A DNA stretch of 10,684 nucleotides from Fibrobacter sp. (GTDB lineage: Bacteria; Fibrobacterota; Fibrobacteria; Fibrobacterales; Fibrobacteraceae), in NCBI GenBank assembly GCA_012515825.1, contig JAAYXQ010000125.1:1-10684 (forward strand), given 5' to 3'. The notes under the pieces were generated by a model. It had not been told where the DNA came from and ran no database searches. It saw only the letters and a program-made list of their open reading frames with translations. The translations under genes were made by a program, and so were the position numbers. This document shows, piece by piece, positions 1 through 7,566 of the stretch (position 1 is the first letter of the stretch; each line of letters begins with the position of its first letter).

Positions 1-305
1 CTGCAAAGGCGATTTATTATCCAGCAATGTTACTTGCGTTTACAGGAGTGGCTGGTATAGGTTATGGTCTTATAACTCCTCTTGGTGCAGTTTTTGGTAA
101 TTCATCTTCTCTTGAAGCTGGAAAGTATTTAGTGGTGGGTGGATTAATTATTGGAGGTATTGGACTTGTTCTTGGAAAAGTTTCAAACAGTTATTTAGAT
201 TCATCTATCGAACTCTATAATAAGAATAACGGAAATGAATCGGCCTTTAAGGTGAAGCTCGTTCCGACAGAAAAAGGTGGGCTTGCTCTTGCATTTGCGT
301 TCTAG
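1..305 (+). CDS. C-terminal part of a small membrane protein (5' end outside window)
   Basis: The reading frame is open from base 3 and ends at TAG 303-305, so the ATG at 27 is probably internal and the gene starts left of the window. About 101 residues are visible. Two hydrophobic glycine-rich stretches, roughly encoded by 27-90 and 125-185, look like two membrane helices. A polar segment (SNSYLDSSIELYNKNN) and a short strand-like tail ending in LALAFAF follow. A helix pair followed by a xxSIELYN-type phrase is something I associate with small uncharacterised membrane proteins of Bacteroidota and Fibrobacterota, but I cannot name a family. It may be a separate transcription unit from secA, because a 241-base gap follows. 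No convincing terminator hairpin is visible directly after the stop. Function unknown. Confidence 0.6.
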   Translation, partial: AKAIYYPAMLLAFTGVAGIGYGLITPLGAVFGNSSSLEAGKYLVVGGLIIGGIGLVLGKVSNSYLDSSIELYNKNNGNESAFKVKLVPTEKGGLALAFAF

Positions 306-546
306 TTTCCTTCAAATTAATAGGTAGTATTAAAGAATGTAAACTTTTATTTACACCGTTGCATTTTAGCCATGGTAAAAAATTCTATTTGAATAAGTAT
401 TGAATATTCAAAAAATCAGTTGGAAAGAATCGTACAAAAAACAATACTCTGGTATTCCTATCAATTATGTTTAATAATTGCTTTTATTATTTTTGATTAG
501 AATCTTTTTTCTACATTATGCACGAAGATTTTTAAGGAATTTATTT
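306..546 (+). promoter_or_regulatory. Non-coding leader upstream of secA
   Basis: This stretch is AT-rich and has no credible gene. The best promoter-like pair I see is TTGGAA (420-425) and AATACT (443-448) with a 17-base spacer, each matching 4 of 6 consensus bases, so it is weak. A perfect 10-bp palindrome TGAATATTCA lies at 401-410. The secA ribosome binding site is AAGGA at 534-538, 8 bases before the ATG at 547. This spacing supports ATG 547 over the upstream in-frame TTG at 478. The 23 extra codons from TTG 478 would add a hydrophobic stretch not expected on SecA. Confidence 0.3.
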
Positions 547-3366
547 ATGAGTATCATTGATACACTATTACACAAAGCTTTTGGCTCCCCTCACGAACGT
601 AAGGTGAAAAAATTACGCCCTATTATTGAAGAAATTCATAAAATTAGAAAAGAACTAGAATTATTGGATGATGCGGATTTAGCGGCAAAGACTAATTATT
701 TCAAAGAATTATTAGCTAGTGGAAAATCTTTAGAAGATATTAAAGTAGAAGCTTTTGCTGTGTGTCAAGAAGCTTGTGACCGTCGTTTAGGTGTATTTAA
801 TATTTTAAATTCAGAGTACGATTTTGATTTTTCATTATTAGACAACGAATTACAAGCTGCTGTAAATCAAGCGAAAGAAGAGTTGGCTGCTGGTAAACCT
901 GAATTTGAAGTCTATTTACCTGCTGCTTTGTATACAAAAATCAGAGAAATTATTCCTGATTCAGTAAAACCATTTAGAATGATGCCTTTTGATGTGCAGA
1001 TGATTGGAGGATTAGTTCTTCATGAAGGTGCAATTGCAGAAATGGCTACTGGTGAAGGTAAAACTTTAGCGGCAGCATTACCAGTTTATTTAAATGGACT
1101 TTCTGGTAAAGGTGTTCACGTTGTTACAGTGAACGACTATTTGGCTGGTCGTGACGCCAAACAAATGGGTCGAGTTTATAACTTTTTAGGCTTAAAAGTT
1201 GGCTTAATAATCAATGGTCTTAATAGTGAGCAACGTCGTGAAAGCTATGGCGCCGATGTCACTTATGGCACTAATAATGAATTTGGCTTTGATTATCTAC
1301 GTGATAATATGGCTGTAGATCCTAAGGACTTAGTTCAAAGAGAATTGAATTTCTGTATTGTTGATGAAGTGGACTCCATTCTTATTGATGAAGCTAGAAC
1401 CCCTTTAATTATTAGCGGTCCTGCTGAAGATGCCACAGATAAATACACAAAAGCAAATGCGTTAGTTCAGAATTTGAGCCGAAACAAAGATTTTACAGTA
1501 GATGAAAAAAATAAGTCCATTCAAATTACAGAAAAGGGTGTAACTCATATTGAATCTCTCATGCAGATTACCAACCTCTATGGTGAACATGCTGAATGGG
1601 TTCATTTTATTAACCAAGCTTTGAGAGCCCATTATTTATTTGAAAAAGATGTTGATTATATCGTTAAAGATAATGAAATCATAATTGTTGATGAAAATAC
1701 TGGTCGTTTAATGGAAGGTCGTCGCTATTCTGATGGTATGCATCAAGCGATTGAAGCGAAAGAAAAAGTGCAGATTCGACGTGAAAACCAAACGTTAGCG
1801 ACTATTACATTCCAGAACTATTTCCGCATGTATACAAAGCTTTCTGGTATGACTGGTACTGCTGAAACGGAAGCCACTGAGTTTGTTAAGATTTATAATA
1901 TGAATACTTGGGTTATTCCTACTCATAAACCATGTATTCGAGAAGACAAACAAGATGTTGTTTACAAGTCAGAAGATGTAAAGTGGACTGCGATCGTCAA
2001 AGAAATTAAACGCAGGCATGAAATTGGTCAGCCTCTTCTTGTTGGAACGGCATCTATTGAAAAATCTGAAAAACTTTCGTCTCTATTGAAAAAAGAAGGA
2101 ATAGATCACGAAGTTTTAAATGCTAAAAATCATGGACGTGAAGCAGAAATTATTCAATTTGCTGGTCATTTAAATAAAGTCACTATTGCAACTAATATGG
2201 CTGGTCGTGGTACGGATATTGCTCTTGGTCCAGGAGTCGTTGAAGTTGGTGGTCTCCATGTTTTGGGTACAGAACGTCACGAATCAAGGCGTATCGATAA
2301 CCAATTGCGTGGCCGTTCTGGTCGACAAGGTGATCCTGGTTCGAGCCAGTATTTCCTTTCATTAGATGATAATCTAATGCGTATTTTTGGTGGCGCTAAT
2401 GTTAAGCAATTAATGAGCCGCTTTAATATTGATGAAGGCGAAGCGATTACTCATTCTTTAGTCACGAGAAGTATTCGTGGTGCTCAACGTCGCGTTGAAG
2501 GTCAAAGTTTTGATGCTCGTAAATATTTGCTTGATTACGATAACGTGATGAATGAACAACGTAAGGTCATTTATGGCTTACGTCGTCGTATCTTAAATGG
2601 TGATGATATTCGAAATGATATTATGAACCGTATTGAAGATGCGGTTGATATAAAAATATCAGATTATATTTTTGCTGATCGATATCCAGAAGAATGGAAT
2701 CTAGATGGCTTACATACTGAATTAGAACGTAGTTTTAATTTGGATTATCGTTTATCTCATGAAGAAGCGATGAATATGAAGGCTGAAGATGTATTAGATC
2801 AAGTGATTGCAAAATGTCATCAGAAATACGATAAGTTAATGGAAATCATTCCAGCAGATGACTTTAAGCAACTTGAACGCCGTGTTTTATTATTGACAAT
2901 TGATCAGCATTGGAAAGAACATTTATATGGAATGGATCAACTTAAAGAAGCTATTCGTTTTCAGGGTTATGCACAAAAAGATCCTTTGATGGTTTATAAA
3001 TCAGAAGGGTTTAAGATGTTTGAATCCTGTCTTGAAAGCATTGCTACTATGACTGCGATTCGGATTTTGAATATTAGAATCCAGTTGCCAGATGGCTCTT
3101 CTGTTTCCCCTGAGTTAATAGTTCCAAAACCTCAGGCACCTCAACAGACGATTGAAAACAGCAATCAAATTAAAAATACTCAATCTCCGATTAGCCAATC
3201 AAAGTCGAGTTCAGCTATTCCAAGTTCTTCTTTACCTGGAACAAAGCCAGCTCCTAAAAAAGTACTTCCCATAAAAAATGAAGGGCCAAAATTAGGGCGT
3301 AATGATCTTTGCTGGTGTGGCTCAGGCTTGAAGTTCAAAAAATGTCATGGGAAAGATGCTGAATAA
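547..3366 (+). CDS. secA: Protein translocase subunit SecA (Sec preprotein translocase ATPase)
   Basis: SecA is the motor ATPase that drives unfolded preproteins through the SecYEG channel at the inner membrane. The protein is 939 residues from ATG 547, somewhat longer than E. coli SecA. Visible landmarks are: Walker A GEGKT (K172, T173); DEAD-type Walker B VDEVDS (D273, E274); SGMTGTAETEA; the helicase segments GTASIEKSE, ATNMAGRGTDI and RRIDNQLRGRSGRQGDPG (arginines at 588, 590 and 593); the scaffold/wing region with HWKEHLYGMDQLKEAI; a Q/S/P-rich linker at about 860-915; and a C-terminal zinc-binding motif with C922, C924, C933 and H934. That motif normally binds SecB and phospholipid. About 65 residues (roughly 82-146) are inserted before MPFDVQMIGG relative to E. 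coli. The first gene of the block, it overlaps tmk by 20 bases. Confidence 0.97.
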   Translation: MSIIDTLLHKAFGSPHERKVKKLRPIIEEIHKIRKELELLDDADLAAKTNYFKELLASGKSLEDIKVEAFAVCQEACDRRLGVFNILNSEYDFDFSLLDNELQAAVNQAKEELAAGKPEFEVYLPAALYTKIREIIPDSVKPFRMMPFDVQMIGGLVLHEGAIAEMATGEGKTLAAALPVYLNGLSGKGVHVVTVNDYLAGRDAKQMGRVYNFLGLKVGLIINGLNSEQRRESYGADVTYGTNNEFGFDYLRDNMAVDPKDLVQRELNFCIVDEVDSILIDEARTPLIISGPAEDATDKYTKANALVQNLSRNKDFTVDEKNKSIQITEKGVTHIESLMQITNLYGEHAEWVHFINQALRAHYLFEKDVDYIVKDNEIIIVDENTGRLMEGRRYSDGMHQAIEAKEKVQIRRENQTLATITFQNYFRMYTKLSGMTGTAETEATEFVKIYNMNTWVIPTHKPCIREDKQDVVYKSEDVKWTAIVKEIKRRHEIGQPLLVGTASIEKSEKLSSLLKKEGIDHEVLNAKNHGREAEIIQFAGHLNKVTIATNMAGRGTDIALGPGVVEVGGLHVLGTERHESRRIDNQLRGRSGRQGDPGSSQYFLSLDDNLMRIFGGANVKQLMSRFNIDEGEAITHSLVTRSIRGAQRRVEGQSFDARKYLLDYDNVMNEQRKVIYGLRRRILNGDDIRNDIMNRIEDAVDIKISDYIFADRYPEEWNLDGLHTELERSFNLDYRLSHEEAMNMKAEDVLDQVIAKCHQKYDKLMEIIPADDFKQLERRVLLLTIDQHWKEHLYGMDQLKEAIRFQGYAQKDPLMVYKSEGFKMFESCLESIATMTAIRILNIRIQLPDGSSVSPELIVPKPQAPQQTIENSNQIKNTQSPISQSKSSSAIPSSSLPGTKPAPKKVLPIKNEGPKLGRNDLCWCGSGLKFKKCHGKDAE

Positions 3367-4003
3367 GACATTACAGACGAGAAAACATTTTTTCTCTTTA
3401 GAAGGCGTCGATGGATCTGGTAAAACCACGCAAATGGATTTACTACAAAAGGCCCTAGAGGAAAAAGGTTTTTCTTGTTTGCGTATTAGAGAGCCAGGTG
3501 GATCTGAAATATCTGAAAAAATAAGAAGTCTTTTGTTAGACCCCTGTTTTAAAGGATTAATGGCCGATAAAACAGAATTACTCCTTTACAATGCCGCTCG
3601 AGCTCAGATAATTGAAGAATGCATAAAGCCTGCACTTGATGCTCAAAAAATAGTTTTAGCAGATCGTTTTGCCTGGAGTACCTATGCATATCAAGGTTTC
3701 GGGAGAAATTTAGATCAGCAAATGGTATTTGATTTATCTGTGATTACTTGTGGAGAGTTTTTGCCAGAGTTAACCATTGTTTTAGATATTGATGTATCTA
3801 AAAGTCGAGAGAGAATGGTTAAAGAAGGAAAAGTTCCAGACCGATTAGAATCAGAAGCGGCTTCCTTTTTTGAACGGGTTCGTCAAGGCTATATAAGTGT
3901 TGTTGAAAATTTCCCTCAAAACGCTGTTCTTGTGAATGCTGATCAATCTGAAGAAACCATCCATAAACAAATATTAGAGCTTATTTTAAGCAGGATAGAA
4001 TAG
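3347..4003 (+). CDS. tmk: Thymidylate kinase (dTMP kinase)
   Basis: Phosphorylates dTMP to dTDP with ATP in the cytoplasm, the step feeding dTTP synthesis. At 218 residues it is close to the usual 205-215. Motifs run in the family order: P-loop GVDGSGKTTQ (20-29, K26), REPGG (48-52), the DRF substrate motif with AYQG (106-117), and the LID segment VPDRLESE (163-170) followed by FFERVRQGY. The reading frame starts inside secA, overlapping its last 20 bases. ATG 3356 (M4) is an equally possible start, and neither has a clear Shine-Dalgarno sequence, so translation may be coupled to secA. Nothing in the active site looks damaged. The next gene starts 1 base after the stop. Confidence 0.95.
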   Translation: MGKMLNKTLQTRKHFFSLEGVDGSGKTTQMDLLQKALEEKGFSCLRIREPGGSEISEKIRSLLLDPCFKGLMADKTELLLYNAARAQIIEECIKPALDAQKIVLADRFAWSTYAYQGFGRNLDQQMVFDLSVITCGEFLPELTIVLDIDVSKSRERMVKEGKVPDRLESEAASFFERVRQGYISVVENFPQNAVLVNADQSEETIHKQILELILSRIE

Positions 4004-4004
4004 C

Positions 4005-5117
4005 ATGCCTGTGATTGTAATTTTACTTGTCATATTAACTTTTGTTTATTGGTATTGGCATTTAAAGTTATTATTTAAGGGTAAACATAGTCGACTCTTT
4101 GCGCTTTTAATAATTGCTTTCTTTTTGGTAAGCTTAATCCCACGTGCTAATGTTTTATTTTTTTGGCTTTCTTCAATACAAATTATTTGGTTTACGCTCT
4201 ATTTGCAGATCAGTCTTGTATCAGATGTAGGGCTTGCCGTTTATCTTCGAATAAAAAAAATAAAATTAACTGTTCCTAATAGTCGTCATTTTTATAGAGT
4301 CATCTTTTTATTATCATGTATGGTAACAGTTCTATTTTTTAGTTTAGGCGCGTGGAATAATTATTATTACCGCTTTCATACTGTAGAAATTCCTATAGCT
4401 GGTTTACATGAAAAAATTAGAGGCGTATATTTTTCTGACATTCATTTAGCCGCAGGTTTTCCAAAATCTAAAATGCAGCGTTTGGTCAGTGACATTGACT
4501 CTATTGCTCCAGATGTTGTGTTTTTTGGAGGGGATCTTGCTGATGCCTCGAATAGTTATTTAGACCAAAATGGTTTTGATGATTTATTTAGAAAAATAAA
4601 AGCACCTTTAGGATTTTATGGAGTTATTGGAAATCATGAAGGGTATCTTTTACGTTCAGGCTCCGATTTTGTAGCTTGGATGAACAAAAATGGCATGGTT
4701 ACCCTTTTAGATTCGACCGTATGTAATCGGTTGTTTTGTGTAAGTGGTCGTTTAGATCATCAGTATGCTTCTCATTTGGATTTAGCTCGAAAACCTTTAG
4801 ATTATTTATCGGTGGATGTTTTAAAGCAAAAAAGAAAGAAAATGCCTTGGATTGTTTTAGATCATCAACCAAAGGGTTTCGAAGGGGAAAAACCAAAGAT
4901 AACGCCTGATTTAGTTATTTCTGGGCATACACATGCTGGTCAGTTTTTTCCAGGAAATATAATCATTGATTGGATTTGGGATTTAAGTGCTGGACTGGGG
5001 TATTTGGATGGGGCTCTTTGGTTTGTGTCTTCTGGAGTTCATTCTTGGGGACCTCCAGTTCGTATTTTAACAAATTCTGAGCTAGTGATATTCGATTTTG
5101 TTCCTAAAAAAGAATAA
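4005..5117 (+). CDS. Membrane-anchored calcineurin-like metallophosphoesterase (YkuE/COG1408 type)
   Basis: This 370-residue protein has about four N-terminal membrane helices (roughly 2-20, 31-47, 50-73 and 98-117) followed by a metallophosphoesterase domain. Metal-site motifs are complete: SDIH (D145, H147), GGD (D177), GNHE (N210, H211), D286-H287 and GHTHAGQ (H308, H310). This supports a working dinuclear metal phosphohydrolase. Lysine/arginine-rich loops at 21-30 and 81-98 suggest those loops are cytoplasmic, which would put the catalytic domain on the periplasmic side; this topology is inferred. Substrate unknown. Related families include YkuE/YaeI-like enzymes and the chlamydial UDP-2,3-diacylglucosamine hydrolase LpxG, so a lipid or envelope substrate is possible. 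The ribosome binding site AGGA (3992-3995) sits 9 bases before the ATG. The gene is 1 base after tmk and presumably co-transcribed. Confidence 0.88.
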   Translation: MPVIVILLVILTFVYWYWHLKLLFKGKHSRLFALLIIAFFLVSLIPRANVLFFWLSSIQIIWFTLYLQISLVSDVGLAVYLRIKKIKLTVPNSRHFYRVIFLLSCMVTVLFFSLGAWNNYYYRFHTVEIPIAGLHEKIRGVYFSDIHLAAGFPKSKMQRLVSDIDSIAPDVVFFGGDLADASNSYLDQNGFDDLFRKIKAPLGFYGVIGNHEGYLLRSGSDFVAWMNKNGMVTLLDSTVCNRLFCVSGRLDHQYASHLDLARKPLDYLSVDVLKQKRKKMPWIVLDHQPKGFEGEKPKITPDLVISGHTHAGQFFPGNIIIDWIWDLSAGLGYLDGALWFVSSGVHSWGPPVRILTNSELVIFDFVPKKE

Positions 5118-5126
5118 ACTGCTCTT

Positions 5127-5179
5127 TTGAACACTATAATCAGTATCCAAGATTTAAAGTAATTACTATATTATAAAAC
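5127..5179 (+). promoter_or_regulatory. Possible internal promoter before the nucleotidyltransferase-like gene
   Basis: The 62-base gap between the phosphoesterase stop and the next ATG contains a perfect TATAAT at 5135-5140. The sequence at the expected -35 position is poor, and no TG extension is present. A second AT-rich box (TATATTATA) lies at 5167-5175. The signal may be chance in AT-rich DNA. The next gene has no clear Shine-Dalgarno sequence in front of its ATG at 5180. Confidence 0.25.
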
Positions 5180-5497
5180 ATGTCTATATTTTTAGAATCT
5201 GATCAACTTGAAATCATCCAGAGAATCCTGAAAGTTCACTTTGAAGGTTTGCCTGTTTATGCCTATGGACCTCGAGTTTCAGGTGTTCAATTAACACCAG
5301 ATGTAGAATTAAATATCACTGTTGTTTCTGACAAACCAATCTCTGTTGAAAAGATGATTGCTGTTGAAAAGGCTTTTTCTGAAAGAGGTCTCCCCTTTCA
5401 GGTGGATATCGTCGATTGGGCAAAATTGCCTGATAGTATGCAAAAAAAGATAAAAAAGGAGCATATCGTTATCCAGGATGGCGATACAGATTTATGA
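5180..5497 (+). CDS. Small MNT-like nucleotidyltransferase-fold protein with decayed active site
   Basis: The 105-residue protein resembles stand-alone MNT/MntA-type nucleotidyltransferase domains in size and layout: an N-terminal helix (DQLEIIQRILKVHF), a strand VYAYG, a GxR turn, a strand with acidic residues, a helix, then FQVDIVDWAKL and a C-terminal IKKEHIVIQ. Active members carry GS-x10-D-x-D. Here the serine is proline (G30-P31-R32), the spacing is one residue shorter, and the acidic pair reads P40-D41-V42-E43. D76 and D79 in VDIVDW could supply the third acidic position. Catalysis is therefore doubtful, and a binding or structural role is possible. Such proteins often pair with HEPN partners, but none is adjacent. 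The stop overlaps the ATG of the next gene (ATGA, 5494-5497), which suggests translational coupling with the secreted binding protein. Confidence 0.6.
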   Translation: MSIFLESDQLEIIQRILKVHFEGLPVYAYGPRVSGVQLTPDVELNITVVSDKPISVEKMIAVEKAFSERGLPFQVDIVDWAKLPDSMQKKIKKEHIVIQDGDTDL

Positions 5498-7302
5498 GAT
5501 GCATTTCCCTTTGTCTATTAATCATTGCGCTAAGCAATAGTATTTCTTTTGCACAAGAATCTGCTTCTGTAGTAGATCAAGCAAAAAAATTAATTTCCGA
5601 AAAAAATTGTAATGATGCCGTTCCTCTCTTAAAAAACGTTTATAATAAGAAATTTCGTTTTTCTGAGGGGGAAAAAGCGTCTGTTTTACTAACAGAATGC
5701 TATTTAAGGCAGCAAAATCGAGCCGAGGCCGAAAAGGTAACTTCAAAATACCTTGAATATTACATAAAAACACCTTATCGCGAAAGAATGGAAGTTGCTT
5801 CGGCGATTCTTTTGATTGAAAAAGGATCTGTTTATGATGGAGTGGAAGGTTTACTACGTATTTTAGCTTATACTAAAAATCCAGCCGCTTATTCTCATGC
5901 TAAAGATATAGCTATTCATACTCTTGCTGCCTCTTTGCTTACATCAGATCAACTTTTTGCACTTGTAGAAAAGTATCCTGTAGATAAAGATATTTTAGGT
6001 TGGCTGTATCTTCAATTAGGTCGTGAAAGCCAAAATGAAAGAAGATATAAAGCAGCGCGTTACTGGTATAGAAAAGTACAGTCCGAAAAGGTCAGTGAGA
6101 AACTTATTGAAACTGCAGAACAAGGCTTAGAATCATTAGAAGATGTTGGCGCTGGTATTCCTACCATTTTAGTTTTAGCGCCTGTTTCTGGTGATTTTGC
6201 AGAATATGGAGTCGCCGCTATTCAGGGTGTTTTATTAGCATATGAAACAGCCAATTTAGCAGGTAAGGTTAATATTAGAATTGCAGACACGCGTGCTGAT
6301 GCTGCGATTGCATTATGGCGTACACAACAAGCTGTCAATCAAGATAGTATTATTGCAATCATTGGTCCTATTATGAGCGCCCCTTCTGCAACAGTAGCTG
6401 CTTGGCTTGGGAGCAATTTTCAACATATCCCAATGCTTACACCCACAGCAACAGATGATGGTATTGCTCGCATGGGGCCAAATATTTTTCAGTTAAATAT
6501 TACGATAGATCGTATGGCTGATGCAATAGCGGATTTCGCTATTCGTTGTTTAGACATTCGGGAATTTGCAATATTAAGCCCTATTGGGGATTATGGAAAT
6601 GCAATGTCTAATAGTTTTACCCGAGCTGTGGAGCGCCGAGGTGCTGTTATTTTAGCTCAGCAGTATTACGAAGAAGGTCGCCCTGATTACAAAACAGAAT
6701 TTGATTTATTAAGGAATCTCCGTTTTAAACAAGAAAACCGTCGTAGAAATATTGCTAAAGGGGTTAGTAATTTAGATGCTATTCCTACAAAAGAACGAAG
6801 GGCCTATTTACAGGATTCCGTTTTTCAGTTTCCTGGGATTTTTATTCCATCAACTAACCCAAGTGATGCTGGTCTAATGGCTGGCCAAGTTGCTTTTAAT
6901 AAAATTAATGGTGTTCTTTTGGGAACTTCTGGTTGGTATGGCAGAGATTTATTAATTCAAGGAAAACGCCAAGTTGAAGGTGCTTACTTTACCGTTCCGT
7001 TTCTGGATTTAGAAAAAAGCGAAGCCTATAAGAAATTTGAAAATGATTTTTCAAAAAAATGGGGTGTCGAGCCAGGAAGAGATAAGGTGAGTGGTTTAAG
7101 CTATGATGCCATGAATATAATTATAGAGGGGCTTTCACAAAAACCCAATAATTTAGCCAATCAGATTAATTGGACTCAAAAATTCAATGGTATTTACGGC
7201 GAAATAAAGTTTAAGAATGGAGCAAATACAAACGCTCAAGTAGTAACAGTGAATAAAAGTCAATTTGTATCTCAAACACAATGTGTTGAAAATGCAAAAT
7301 AA
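5494..7302 (+). CDS. Secreted TPR plus periplasmic-binding-protein (type I) protein, LpoA-like layout
   Basis: The protein is 602 residues. Residues 1-20 form a Sec signal peptide (cleavage likely at SISFA|QES), with no lipobox cysteine at the junction. Residues about 25-215 are helical and TPR-like (for example NERRYKAARYWYRKVQ). Residues about 222-595 form a Leu/Ile/Val-receptor-type binding fold, beginning ILVLAPVSGDFAEYGVAAIQG and including IAIIGPIMSAPSATVAAW. A charged insertion lies around 407-430, and the late segment (INGVLLGTSGWYGRDLL, then QVEGAYFTVPF) is one I associate with penicillin-binding-protein activators. TPR plus binding-protein fold is the layout of E. coli LpoA, an outer-membrane activator of PBP1a, but LpoA is a lipoprotein and this is not visibly one. 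A role in peptidoglycan synthesis is inferred; a ligand receptor is the alternative. No ABC permease genes are nearby, which argues against a transport receptor. Confidence 0.75.
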   Translation: MRCISLCLLIIALSNSISFAQESASVVDQAKKLISEKNCNDAVPLLKNVYNKKFRFSEGEKASVLLTECYLRQQNRAEAEKVTSKYLEYYIKTPYRERMEVASAILLIEKGSVYDGVEGLLRILAYTKNPAAYSHAKDIAIHTLAASLLTSDQLFALVEKYPVDKDILGWLYLQLGRESQNERRYKAARYWYRKVQSEKVSEKLIETAEQGLESLEDVGAGIPTILVLAPVSGDFAEYGVAAIQGVLLAYETANLAGKVNIRIADTRADAAIALWRTQQAVNQDSIIAIIGPIMSAPSATVAAWLGSNFQHIPMLTPTATDDGIARMGPNIFQLNITIDRMADAIADFAIRCLDIREFAILSPIGDYGNAMSNSFTRAVERRGAVILAQQYYEEGRPDYKTEFDLLRNLRFKQENRRRNIAKGVSNLDAIPTKERRAYLQDSVFQFPGIFIPSTNPSDAGLMAGQVAFNKINGVLLGTSGWYGRDLLIQGKRQVEGAYFTVPFLDLEKSEAYKKFENDFSKKWGVEPGRDKVSGLSYDAMNIIIEGLSQKPNNLANQINWTQKFNGIYGEIKFKNGANTNAQVVTVNKSQFVSQTQCVENAK

Positions 7303-7305
7303 AAA

Positions 7306-7518
7306 CTAGTCATCACAAGAACCACATAAACTGGCCATTACGTACGAAATAGATTCTCCCTGCCTATAGTAGGGAAATAAATTGTCGTCATCAGCATAGT
7401 CATCAAGATTAACGCCTTTACTTACAATTAATTCTTGAGCGAGCCTTTTTTTGAAAGCTTGAAAACCAGAATGAATGTGGTAAAAAGCGACTGAGGATGT
7501 TTTCTTAAAGGCTTTCAT
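7306..7518 (-). CDS. Small hypothetical protein, 70 residues, C-terminal CGSCDD
   Basis: I do not recognise the family. The gene is chosen because ATG 7518-7516 has a strong ribosome binding site, GGAGG (complement of 7524-7528), 5 bases upstream. A frame extension to GTG 7587 has no such site. The peptide has a lysine-rich N-terminus (MKAFKKTSS), an amphipathic middle with a second AFKKRL, an acidic patch (LDDYADDDN), and ends in ASLCGSCDD with the only two cysteines as a CxxC. There is no signal peptide from this start. Its stop is 3 bases from the stop of the LpoA-like gene, in convergent orientation. A short regulatory protein, a toxin or a peptide precursor are all possible; no modification enzyme is next to it. 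Confidence 0.5.
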   Translation of the reverse strand: MKAFKKTSSVAFYHIHSGFQAFKKRLAQELIVSKGVNLDDYADDDNLFPYYRQGESISYVMASLCGSCDD

Positions 7519-7537
7519 ATCAACCTCCGATTCTATT

Positions 7538-7566
7538 GATATACTTAATAAAGAAACGGAAATCAA
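7538..7566 (-). promoter_or_regulatory. Candidate promoter of the 70-residue gene
   Basis: Read on the - strand, TTGATT (complement of 7561-7566) and TATATC (complement of 7538-7543) are separated by exactly 17 bases. Each matches 4 of 6 consensus bases. Transcription would begin near 7531, leaving a very short leader that still contains the GGAGG at 7528-7524. Placement immediately before a strong ribosome binding site makes it plausible, though AT-rich DNA gives many such matches. Confidence 0.35.

Noticed and set aside
467..496. Nine-codon frame upstream of secA, considered as a SecM-like leader peptide
   Set aside because: It has no ribosome binding site, is far too short for an arrest peptide with a signal sequence, and occurs easily by chance in AT-rich DNA.
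478..546. TTG 478 as the secA start, giving a hydrophobic N-terminal extension
   Set aside because: ATG 547 has AAGGA at good spacing and gives the normal SecA N-terminus. A membrane-like extension is not expected on SecA.
4699..4896. Open frame on the - strand inside the metallophosphoesterase gene
   Set aside because: It lies wholly antisense to a well-supported conserved gene and its translation shows no domain features.
5522..5773. Open frame on the - strand inside the TPR/binding-protein gene
   Set aside because: Antisense shadow of a coding region with signal peptide and helical repeats; no independent support.
7353..7371. TCCCT/AGGGA hairpin near the convergent gene ends as a terminator
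   Set aside because: The stem is 5 bp with a 9-base loop, no T-run follows on either strand, and it lies within the 70-residue coding region.
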